From Oceanobacillus jordanicus (GTDB taxonomy: Bacteria; Bacillota; Bacilli; Bacillales; Amphibacillaceae), in contig NZ_JAIFZM010000007.1 in the NCBI RefSeq assembly GCF_022095695.1, positions 124,001 through 188,000 of the forward strand: a stretch of DNA of 64,000 nucleotides, read 5' to 3'. The position numbers were made by a program, and so were the translations under genes. Below, piece after piece: positions 57,022-64,000 of this stretch (within the stretch, counting starts at the first letter, position 1; every line of letters begins with the position of its first letter). Under the pieces are notes generated by a model. It saw only the letters and a program-made list of their open reading frames with translations. It ran no database searches and was not told where the DNA came from.

Positions 57022-57050
57022 TTGCTTTTTTGGAAATATTCACTTATAAT
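57022..57050 (+). promoter_or_regulatory. Candidate sigma-A promoter of the opp operon
   Basis: TTGCTT at 57022-57027, a 17-base spacer and TATAAT at 57045-57050 lie 320 bases before oppD; a second TATAAT is at 57055-57060. This would give a long leader containing the CodY-like boxes. The bases 56762-57021 are AT-rich with nothing else recognised. Confidence 0.55.
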
Positions 57051-57203
57051 CACATATAATCTATTAAGTTTTTATTAAGAATTTATTTCTTACACATACT
57101 TTAACAACTTTTATAGATTTCAAAGGTAAATAAAACAATGCTGATTTGAAGTGAGTGAGCATATGGGATAATAAAACGTCGAGAGTACACCTTTAATGTT
57201 TTA

Positions 57204-57218
57204 AATTTTCAGAAGAAT
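57204..57218 (+). promoter_or_regulatory. CodY-like box 1
   Basis: AATTTTCAGAAGAAT matches the CodY consensus AATTTTCWGAAAATT at 13 of 15 positions by hand count. It lies in the leader of the oligopeptide transporter operon, a classic CodY target type. Confidence 0.6.
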
Positions 57219-57273
57219 AGAAAAAACGGCGAAAATGGAAATATAGGCAATATAACCGTATTTTTTTACCTTA

Positions 57274-57288
57274 AATATTCAGAACGTT
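57274..57288 (+). promoter_or_regulatory. CodY-like box 2
   Basis: AATATTCAGAACGTT matches the CodY consensus at 12 of 15 positions. It is 70 bases (centre to centre) from box 1 and 85 bases before oppD. Two sites in a row strengthen the case for CodY control. Confidence 0.5.
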
Positions 57289-57372
57289 CATTCGATAACC
57301 AAAATTAGCACGAGTTACTGGCTACACCAGGCCAATATATAAAACTATAGAAATATTTGTAGGGGGATTAAT

Positions 57373-58389
57373 TTGAGTAAAGAGTTGTTAGAAATTAAAA
57401 ACCTAAAGACCTCATTTAGAATAAAAGATGACTATTATGCAGCAGTGGATGATGTAACGTTGACACTGAATAAGAATGAAGTACTCGGAATCGTAGGTGA
57501 ATCTGGTTCCGGTAAAAGTGCACTTGCATTTTCAGTTATGGGATTACATAATCGCGCCAAAATTGAAGGGAATATTCATTTTAAGGATGCAGATATTGCC
57601 AATATTTCACCTGCTAAACTAAATAAGTTACGCGGTGATGACATGGCCATGATTTTCCAAGATCCCTTAACCGCATTAAACCCATTGATGCCAGTTGGAG
57701 ATCAGATTGCAGAGGCAATTCTTCTCCATAAGAAAGATATGTCAACAAAACAGCGTAGAAATAAGGTAGTTGATTTACTCAATAAAGTAGGTATTCCTCG
57801 TCCGGAGCATACCTATGATCAGTTTCCACACGAGCTTTCTGGTGGAATGCGACAACGGATAATCATTGCGACCGCTATCGCCAACCAGCCGGAGCTCCTT
57901 ATAGCAGACGAGCCAACAACTGCGCTAGATGTAACGATTCAAGCACAGATACTGGACTTGATTCGTGACTTAAAAGAAGACATGAATGCCGGAATTATTC
58001 TCATTACACACGATCTTGGTGTCGTTGCGGAAATGGCTGACAGGGTTGCAGTTATGTACGCAGGCCAAATCGTAGAAATTGCAGAAGTAGGGGCATTGTT
58101 TGATAACCCTCTTCACCCGTACACAAGATCGTTGTTAAATTCCATGCCATCTGAGGATGAAGCACAGGACAAATTACATGTAATTCAAGGAATTGTACCA
58201 TCATTGCAAAATCTGCCACGTAAAGGCTGCCGATTTGCTGCACGTATTCCATGGGTTGAAGAATCAGCCCATGAAGAAAACCCGGAATTACATGAAGTAA
58301 CGCCAGGTCACTTTGTTCGCTGTACATGTCATAACCATTTTTACTTCCCAGATGAGAGCAAGGAGGAGCAAGCAAATGGCGTTTCTTAA
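57373..58389 (+). CDS. Oligopeptide ABC transporter ATPase, OppD/DppD type
   Basis: The 338-residue ATPase has Walker [10 protein letters not shown] near residue 39, signature LSGGMRQR near residue 157, Walker B LLIADEP near residue 175, and the OppD C-terminal domain with cysteines in [11 protein letters not shown] and RCTCHN, which resembles the Fe-S-binding tail of OppD/DppD proteins. It starts with TTG 57373 behind AGGGGGAT. It overlaps the next ATPase gene by 14 bases and powers peptide import with it. Confidence 0.93.
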   Translation: MSKELLEIKNLKTSFRIKDDYYAAVDDVTLTLNKNEVLGIVGESGSGKSALAFSVMGLHNRAKIEGNIHFKDADIANISPAKLNKLRGDDMAMIFQDPLTALNPLMPVGDQIAEAILLHKKDMSTKQRRNKVVDLLNKVGIPRPEHTYDQFPHELSGGMRQRIIIATAIANQPELLIADEPTTALDVTIQAQILDLIRDLKEDMNAGIILITHDLGVVAEMADRVAVMYAGQIVEIAEVGALFDNPLHPYTRSLLNSMPSEDEAQDKLHVIQGIVPSLQNLPRKGCRFAARIPWVEESAHEENPELHEVTPGHFVRCTCHNHFYFPDESKEEQANGVS

Positions 58390-59305
58390 AGTAGAAGATT
58401 TAAAAGTACATTTCCCTATCAAAGGTGGACTATTTAATCGCACAATTGGTGCAATCAAAGCTGTTGATGGTGTGTCCTTTGAAATCGAGCAAGGTAAAAC
58501 GTATGGTCTAGTTGGTGAATCCGGATCAGGGAAAACGACAACAGGTAGAGCAATTGTCGGATTAAACGAGATTACCGAAGGCAAAATCACATATGAAGGC
58601 GAAGAGTTAAATATAAAAGGAAAGGCGATTGATCCACGAAGAGACATTCAAATGATCTTTCAGGATCCATATTCTTCCTTGAATCCAAAAAAACGCGTAC
58701 TCGATATCGTTGCAGAGCCATTACGAAATTATGAAAAGCTCTCAAGAAAAGAAGAACGACAACGTGTTCATGAACTATTAGAACAAGTTGGACTAAGTCC
58801 AGAGAGTATTTTGAAGTATCCACATGAGTTTTCCGGTGGGCAAAGGCAACGGATTGGGGTTGCAAGAGCAATTGCCTTGAAACCAAAACTAATCATTGCC
58901 GATGAACCAGTTTCTGCACTAGATGTTTCTGTACAAGCACAGGTACTGAACTTTATGCAGGATATACAAAAGGAACTAAATTTAACCTATTTATTTATTA
59001 GTCATGACCTAGGGATTGTAAAACATATGTGTGACGAGATCGGCATTATGTATAAAGGCCGTTATGTAGAATCAGGCACAAAGCAAGATATTTTCAACAG
59101 TCCACAACATATATACACGAAACGTTTGGTTGCTGCGATTCCGGATATTGACCCGAAAAAACGGGAAGAGAAGAAGCAATTTAGGCAGGAAGTACAAACG
59201 GAATACGAGCAATCATATAATGACTATTTTGATAACGAGGGCTTGGCTTACGGCTTACAATCCGTATCCGATACACACTTAGTAGCTTTGCCGGAGAAAG
59301 GTTGA
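58376..59305 (+). CDS. Oligopeptide ABC transporter ATPase, OppF/DppF type
   Basis: The 309-residue ATPase has Walker A GESGSGKTT near residue 47, FQDPYSSLNPKKR near residue 95, signature FSGGQRQR near residue 150 and Walker B LIIADEP near residue 170. It is the usual partner of OppD. ATG 58376 follows AAGGAGGAG at 58360-58368; earlier in-frame starts lie inside the preceding gene. The C-terminus is longer and acidic, ending with LPEKG. Confidence 0.93.
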   Translation: MAFLKVEDLKVHFPIKGGLFNRTIGAIKAVDGVSFEIEQGKTYGLVGESGSGKTTTGRAIVGLNEITEGKITYEGEELNIKGKAIDPRRDIQMIFQDPYSSLNPKKRVLDIVAEPLRNYEKLSRKEERQRVHELLEQVGLSPESILKYPHEFSGGQRQRIGVARAIALKPKLIIADEPVSALDVSVQAQVLNFMQDIQKELNLTYLFISHDLGIVKHMCDEIGIMYKGRYVESGTKQDIFNSPQHIYTKRLVAAIPDIDPKKREEKKQFRQEVQTEYEQSYNDYFDNEGLAYGLQSVSDTHLVALPEKG

Positions 59306-59312
59306 ATAGAAC

Positions 59313-60275
59313 ATGTGGAAATTCATAGTTAGACGACTTTTTATAACACTACCTCAAGTTATTCTGTTGAGTGTCTTAATATTTTTAATGGCACAAATGA
59401 TGCCAGGTGATGCACTATCTGGACTTATTGATCCAAATATTGATCCTGCGGCGATTGAGCAACAAAGGGAAAACCTAGGGTTAAATAATCCATGGTATGT
59501 ACAATACACAGACTGGATAACTGGAGCATTACAGGGAGATCTTGGCCAGTCATTCCGATATAAAATGCCTGTAACAGAATTAGTGGAACAACGTTTAATT
59601 AACACTTTCTGGCTCTCTGTTGCCACATTACTTATTACTTATATCATTGCTATTCCGCTAGGTATCACTAGCGGTCGGTACAATGATTCTTGGGCAGACC
59701 AAATGATAACTGGTTATACTTATATAGGATTTGCAACACCGTTATTTATCTTCGCACTTGTAATGCTATGGGTGTTTGGATATCAGTTAGGTTGGTTCCC
59801 AACGGGCGGAAGTGTAGCTCCAGGTTTAGAACCAGGATCGTTTGATTATGTACTAAGTAAATTGCAGCATCTTTTACTGCCTGCCATTTCAATGGCACTC
59901 ATCACTACAGTAAACACAGTGCAATATTTGCGAAGTGAAATTATAGACACCAAACAGAAAGACTTTATTATTACAGCAAGAGCAAAAGGTGCTTCTGAAT
60001 CTAGAGTCTATAATCGACATATCTTAAGAAACTCACTATTACCGATTGCAGCATTTTTCGGTTTCGAAATTACTGGGCTCATTGGTGGGACCGTGTTTGT
60101 GGAGAATATATTCGGATATCCGGGTATGGGGGATCTATTTATCCAATCCATTTTGCTACGTGACTATAGTGTAGTAACAGCAGTCGTGTTACTGTTCGGT
60201 ATTGCTTCGATTTTAGGGGCATTGATCTCCGATATAATCTTAAGTCTTGTAGACCCACGTATACGTATTAAATAG
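59313..60275 (+). CDS. Oligopeptide ABC transporter permease, OppB type
   Basis: The 320-residue permease has six membrane segments, the N-terminal ITLPQVILLSVLIF typical of OppB/DppB, and the ATPase-contact loop ARAKGASESRVYNRHILRN near residue 225. It pairs with the OppC-type permease that follows 27 bases downstream. ATG 59313 is 7 bases after the OppF stop. Confidence 0.93.
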   Translation: MWKFIVRRLFITLPQVILLSVLIFLMAQMMPGDALSGLIDPNIDPAAIEQQRENLGLNNPWYVQYTDWITGALQGDLGQSFRYKMPVTELVEQRLINTFWLSVATLLITYIIAIPLGITSGRYNDSWADQMITGYTYIGFATPLFIFALVMLWVFGYQLGWFPTGGSVAPGLEPGSFDYVLSKLQHLLLPAISMALITTVNTVQYLRSEIIDTKQKDFIITARAKGASESRVYNRHILRNSLLPIAAFFGFEITGLIGGTVFVENIFGYPGMGDLFIQSILLRDYSVVTAVVLLFGIASILGALISDIILSLVDPRIRIK

Positions 60276-60302
60276 AAATCGATTGACTCTGAGGTGAAAA
60301 AA

Positions 60303-61211
60303 ATGGAATCAAAAGAAATAAAACTTGATGATACACAGCATGTGGCAACGAAAAGTCCATCTGGTTTTAGCATCATCTGGCGAGAGATTGTCCGAGACAA
60401 AATAGCATTAGTCTCCTTAATCCTATTGGTTTTAATAACAAGCTTTGTATATGGTATATCCTTATTTCTAAATCAAGACGAAATTGTAACGGTAGATTTG
60501 TTTGCAATACATGAACCACCTGGTGAAGATTTCCTTCTCGGAACCGATTATGGCGGTAGAGATATTTTCGGTCAGCTAATTATTGGGACGCGAAACTCAT
60601 TATCTATTGGGATCTTAGTTACCTTGATGACAGGTGTTATCGGTGTACTATATGGTTTGGTATCAGGCTACTTCGGAGGAACGATTGATAATATCATGAT
60701 GCGTATAGTTGACTTCTTCTTAATCCTGCCATTCCTAATGATTGTTATCGTATTCGTTGCAATTGTTCCTAAATATAGTGTTCTGTCTTTCTCGCTTATT
60801 ATGACAGCATTTCTATGGATGGGTATTGCAAGGCTTATACGCTCAAAAGCTTTACAGGAAAAAGAATTGGATTATGCACAAGCTTCTAAAACATTGGGAT
60901 CCTCCAATTTAAAAATAATGTTAACGCAAGTATTACCAAACTTGAGCTCATTAATTATTGTAACCATGACCTTAAACCTTGCAGCAAATATTGGCTTGGA
61001 ATCAGGTTTATCCTTTTTAGGATTTGGCTTTCCTGAAAGCACACCGAGCTTAGGAACATTGCTAAGTTATGCTAGAAATCCACAAACGTTGGAATATCGA
61101 TGGTGGATTTGGGTTCCAGCTGCTGTATTGATATTAGTTTTAATGTTAAGTGTAAACAATGTCGGGCAGGCTTTAAAACGCGCCACCGATGCAAGGCAAC
61201 GAAGAGGGTAA
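60303..61211 (+). CDS. Oligopeptide ABC transporter permease, OppC type
   Basis: The 302-residue permease has an N-terminal cytoplasmic tail, six membrane segments, LLGTDYGGRDIFGQLIIG near residue 76 (the OppC signature) and the contact loop DYAQASKTLGSSNLKIM near residue 195. I chose ATG 60303 because GAGGTGA at 60291-60297 acts as ribosome site; a GTG at 60294 lies within it. Confidence 0.93.
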   Translation: MESKEIKLDDTQHVATKSPSGFSIIWREIVRDKIALVSLILLVLITSFVYGISLFLNQDEIVTVDLFAIHEPPGEDFLLGTDYGGRDIFGQLIIGTRNSLSIGILVTLMTGVIGVLYGLVSGYFGGTIDNIMMRIVDFFLILPFLMIVIVFVAIVPKYSVLSFSLIMTAFLWMGIARLIRSKALQEKELDYAQASKTLGSSNLKIMLTQVLPNLSSLIIVTMTLNLAANIGLESGLSFLGFGFPESTPSLGTLLSYARNPQTLEYRWWIWVPAAVLILVLMLSVNNVGQALKRATDARQRRG

Positions 61212-61366
61212 TATAGTTAGCTCTACCCTCTATGCGCAACATTTAATCATTGTTACCCGCATTTCTATGACTAAACGTAGAAATGTTGAGTATATATTGT
61301 AACGGTCCGATTTATCCTATCGGTTCTGTTACACAAAAGAAAGGCAAAAAAAGGGAGGTTATTAGG

Positions 61367-63211
61367 ATGACGAAAGCAAGTTGGAGTAAGGCGCTATTCG
61401 CACTTATGCTTGTTTTGTTGCTTGCGCTTGCAGCGTGTAACAGTGGGGGAGATTCTGAGGAAAGCAAAGGCTCTGACTCAGAAGGAAGTAGTGAAAAAGA
61501 TGGGGATAAAGAAAAGGAATCAGAAGATGGATTATACTCTATCGATGATTTTAACGCTGCTAAGACAAATGAAGGAGACGCAATTGAAGGTGGAGAACTG
61601 AACTTTGGTTTAGTTAGTGATACTGCCTTCGAAGGAACGCTAAACTGGAATTTCTATTCAGGAGCTCCTGATGCAGAAGTAATCAATTGGTTTGACGAAC
61701 CAATGTTGTATAATGATGAAAACTTCCTATATACCAATGATGGTCCAGCTTCCTATGTAGTGGATGATTCAGGAAAAGTATTTACTTTTACTATTAAGGA
61801 CAATGTAAACTGGCACGATGGCGAACCAGTTAAAGCTGAAGACTGGGCATACTCTTTTGAAGTAATCGGAGATGCAGCGTACACTGGCGTTCGTTATGGT
61901 TCTGATTTTACAAACATTGAAGGTATGGAAGAGTACCATGCTGGAGAAGCAGACTCTATTTCAGGTATTGAAGTTGTAGATGAAAAAACACTTAAAATCA
62001 CGTTTAAAGAATCTACACCATCACTACTAACCGGTGGAATCTGGCCATATGCAATGCCTAAACATATCTTTAAAGATATCGCTGTAGCTGACATGGCTGA
62101 ATCGCCAGAGGTACGCGAAAACCCAATCGGAATGGGACCATTTAAAGTAGATAGCCTCGTTCCTGGGGAGTCTGTAACATATGTGAAAAACGAAGACTAT
62201 TGGCAAGGAGAAGTAAACCTTGACAAAGTTACACTAAAAGTTATTAACCCAAGTACAGTCGTTCAGGCTCTAGAAACAGGCGAAGTAGATTTAGTTGATA
62301 GTTTCCCTGTTGATCAGTTCCCTGATAATGCAGATATGTCAAATGTTGAATTTTTGGGTATGACTGATTTAGCCTACACATATATTGGATTTAAATTAGG
62401 AACATGGGATAAAGAAGCTAAGGAAGTAAAACCAGATGATAGTATGAAAATGGCAGACGTTAACTTGCGTAAAGCAATGTGGCATGCCGTTGATAATAAT
62501 GCAGTAGGAGAAAAATTCTATAACGGGCTGCGCTGGAATGCAACTACATTGATTCCACCATCACATCCTGAGTTCCATGATGCTGAAAACCCTGGTGTTG
62601 AATATGATCCAGAAAAAGCGAAACAAATTCTTGATGAAGCTGGATACGAAGATGTTGATGGCGATGGCATGCGTGAAAACCCTGAAGGCGAAGAGTTAGT
62701 AATTAACTTTGCATCTATGTCAGGTGGAGACACTGCAGAACCACTAGCTAACTACTACATTCAGTCTTGGGAACAAGTTGGTTTAAATGTACAATTACTT
62801 GATGGACGTCTACAAGAGTTCAACACATTCTACGATCGTGTAGGGCAAAGTGGCGATGACGATCCAGCTGTAGATATTTTCCAAGGTGCATGGAGCGTTG
62901 GCTATGATGTGAACCCTGATGGACTTTATGGGCGTGATGCATTATTTAACTTCCCACGTTATGCCAGTGAAGAAAATGACAAATTATTGGAAGCAGGCGT
63001 ATCAGCTGATTCCTTTGATGTAGAGAAACGTAAAAAAGTTTACAATGAATGGCAACAGTTAATGGTAGATGAAATTCCAGTATTCCCTACACTATATCGT
63101 TCAGTATTAGTACCGGTAAATAACCGTGTACAAAACTACTCTATTGCTGTAGACTGGTTTGACAGATACAACCTAGCTGTTACTGCTGAAGAAGCACCAA
63201 CAGCTGAATAA
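61367..63211 (+). CDS. Oligopeptide-binding lipoprotein, OppA type
   Basis: The 614-residue family 5 extracellular solute-binding protein has a lipoprotein signal with lipobox LAAC, an acidic Ser/Glu/Lys-rich linker (about 25-55), and the peptide-binding fold with FTFTIKDNVNWHDGEPVKAED near residue 140 (given in part: NVNWHDGEP) and YDPEKAKQILDEAGY near residue 420. It captures peptides outside the cell for the OppBCDF complex. ATG 61367 follows GGGAGGT. As the last gene with its own terminator it may be expressed from the operon and processed. Confidence 0.93.
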   Translation: MTKASWSKALFALMLVLLLALAACNSGGDSEESKGSDSEGSSEKDGDKEKESEDGLYSIDDFNAAKTNEGDAIEGGELNFGLVSDTAFEGTLNWNFYSGAPDAEVINWFDEPMLYNDENFLYTNDGPASYVVDDSGKVFTFTIKDNVNWHDGEPVKAEDWAYSFEVIGDAAYTGVRYGSDFTNIEGMEEYHAGEADSISGIEVVDEKTLKITFKESTPSLLTGGIWPYAMPKHIFKDIAVADMAESPEVRENPIGMGPFKVDSLVPGESVTYVKNEDYWQGEVNLDKVTLKVINPSTVVQALETGEVDLVDSFPVDQFPDNADMSNVEFLGMTDLAYTYIGFKLGTWDKEAKEVKPDDSMKMADVNLRKAMWHAVDNNAVGEKFYNGLRWNATTLIPPSHPEFHDAENPGVEYDPEKAKQILDEAGYEDVDGDGMRENPEGEELVINFASMSGGDTAEPLANYYIQSWEQVGLNVQLLDGRLQEFNTFYDRVGQSGDDDPAVDIFQGAWSVGYDVNPDGLYGRDALFNFPRYASEENDKLLEAGVSADSFDVEKRKKVYNEWQQLMVDEIPVFPTLYRSVLVPVNNRVQNYSIAVDWFDRYNLAVTAEEAPTAE

Positions 63212-63213
63212 GC

Positions 63214-63251
63214 ATAAAAAAAGAAGATCCTTTACGGGTCTTCTTTTTTTG
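63214..63251 (+). terminator. Rho-independent terminator of the opp operon
   Basis: AAAAAAGAAGATCC pairs with GGGTCTTCTTTTTT (one G-T pair) across a short loop, followed by the end of a T run. Confidence 0.9.
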
Positions 63252-63252
63252 C

Positions 63253-63372
63253 ACATTGAGAAAGTATAAAATTTCAGCAAGGAAGTAAAGTCGACGTAGT
63301 TGAAATTTTGGGGTACCAAGTATAAGAAAAACATACACGTTCGCTAAAGGGCGAGAGAATGCGAGTTTTTCT
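63253..63372. repeat. Dispersed 120-bp repeat, copy 2
   Basis: It matches 14732-14851 in the same orientation over 120 bases without gaps, about 15 differences by hand count. The hairpin arms (AAATTTCA with TGAAATTT; AGAAAAAC with GTTTTTCT) are conserved. Like copy 1 it begins right after a terminator T run. Confidence 0.9.
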
Positions 63373-63507
63373 AAACGAATTTTTACATATTTGCATATTT
63401 CGTAACTGTATCTACATAGCATGTTAACTTAAGGGCGCGCATACTTTTTTGCCCACATGCATAGGATGGTCTGTATAGATTTTTGCAACGAGAAAGGATG
63501 ACGCACT

Positions 63508-64000
63508 ATGTGTGGGATTGCCGGCTATGTAGATTGGCATACATTTGCACGTTCAGATAAAACCATCATAGAAAATATGACAGATACCCTGTCACTTAGA
63601 GGACCGGATGATACGCAGTATTGGTTCCATCCTCACGCTGCCTTTGGACATAAACGTTTGTCTGTAGTAGATTTAGAAGGCGGCGTACAGCCGATGACCA
63701 GAAAGGCGAACGGCTACCAATTTACAATTGTTTATAATGGAGAGCTATATAATACGGAAGAATTGAGAACCGACTTAATTAAACAAGGGTATCAGTTTAA
63801 GACTACATCTGATACAGAGGTTCTACTTACGGCCTACATTGCTTGGCGAGAAAAGTGTGTAGACCACTTAAATGGAATATATGCTTTTGGGGTTTGGGAT
63901 GAAGAGAAAAATCAACTTTTTATGAGTCGTGATCGTCTTGGTGTAAAACCGCTTTTTTACTATGAGGCAGAAGGGAAATTTGTGTTTGGGTCAGAATTGA
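63508..64000 (+). CDS. asnB: Asparagine synthase (glutamine-hydrolysing), N-terminal part
   Basis: The frame runs off the window after 164 codons. It starts MCGIAGYVDW, with Cys2 as the N-terminal nucleophile of the class II glutaminase domain. LSLRGPDDTQYW near residue 30, GHKRLSVVDLEGG near residue 49 and YNGELYN near residue 75 are further signatures of AsnB-type enzymes that amidate aspartate. AGAAAGGATG lies upstream. The synthetase domain is outside the window, so AsnB, AsnH and AsnO cannot be told apart. Confidence 0.9.
   Translation, partial: MCGIAGYVDWHTFARSDKTIIENMTDTLSLRGPDDTQYWFHPHAAFGHKRLSVVDLEGGVQPMTRKANGYQFTIVYNGELYNTEELRTDLIKQGYQFKTTSDTEVLLTAYIAWREKCVDHLNGIYAFGVWDEEKNQLFMSRDRLGVKPLFYYEAEGKFVFGSEL

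Overview
The window comes from a low-G+C Gram-positive of the family Bacillaceae, most likely a salt-tolerant genus near Oceanobacillus, Virgibacillus or Lentibacillus. This is inferred from the gene content (T-box ilv-leu operon, YuiD, YitT and YdbM homologues, an LPXTG surface protein, ECF transporters, CodY-like boxes), the strong AGGAGG ribosome binding sites, the acidic proteins, and several intergenic repeat families of the kind seen in these genera. No rRNA, tRNA, phage, insertion sequence with a transposase, or CRISPR array was seen.

Positions 1-14149 are a carbohydrate catabolism region. It holds the end of a sugar-binding protein, two ABC sugar permeases, a family 2 glycoside hydrolase and a formylglycine-type sulfatase, ended by a terminator. 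A second operon follows behind a promoter with nested palindromic operators: a LacI-type regulator, 6-phospho-3-hexuloisomerase, KDPG aldolase, a three-part TRAP transporter, ribose-5-phosphate isomerase, KDG kinase, hexulose-6-phosphate synthase and a Gfo/Idh/MocA oxidoreductase. The region suggests breakdown of a sulfated, uronic-acid-containing glycan, with uronate-derived KDG fed to pyruvate and glyceraldehyde 3-phosphate. The ribulose monophosphate pair (HxlA/HxlB) inside this operon is unexpected.

Positions 14432-21017 form a vitamin B12 acquisition locus: a cobalamin riboswitch, a terminator, an LPXTG-anchored protein with both domain types of animal transcobalamin, a DUF4430 lipoprotein, and an ECF transporter (T component, fused double ATPase, S component). 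Small membrane proteins, two GNAT acetyltransferases, a K+/H+-type antiporter, an aldo/keto reductase and YuiD follow up to 27222.

Positions 27443-39155 carry branched-chain amino acid synthesis: ilvD with its own promoter, then a T-box leader and ilvB-ilvN-ilvC-leuA-leuB-leuC-leuD-ilvA. The ilvA gene has no normal in-frame start codon and lacks the regulatory domain. After it come YitT, a CoxG-like protein, a large membrane protein, a secreted lipase, a TetR regulator beside a frameshifted short-chain dehydrogenase, and small proteins.

Positions 48290-55300 (minus strand) encode a surface glycan module: RmlA, RmlB, WecE and WecD would make dTDP-4-acetamido-4,6-dideoxygalactose, and a GtrB/CsbB-type glycosyltransferase, an SMR-like small transporter and a multi-membrane DUF6044-type protein look like a three-component extracytoplasmic glycosylation system. 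An acyl-CoA dehydrogenase-like enzyme, a five-gene oligopeptide ABC transporter with two CodY-like boxes upstream, and the start of an asparagine synthetase complete the window. The intergenic DNA is rich in repeats: a family of 21-bp periodic arrays at five places, a 120-bp element present twice, a 336-bp element with terminal inverted repeats, and a repeat that supplies the C-terminal codons of two genes.
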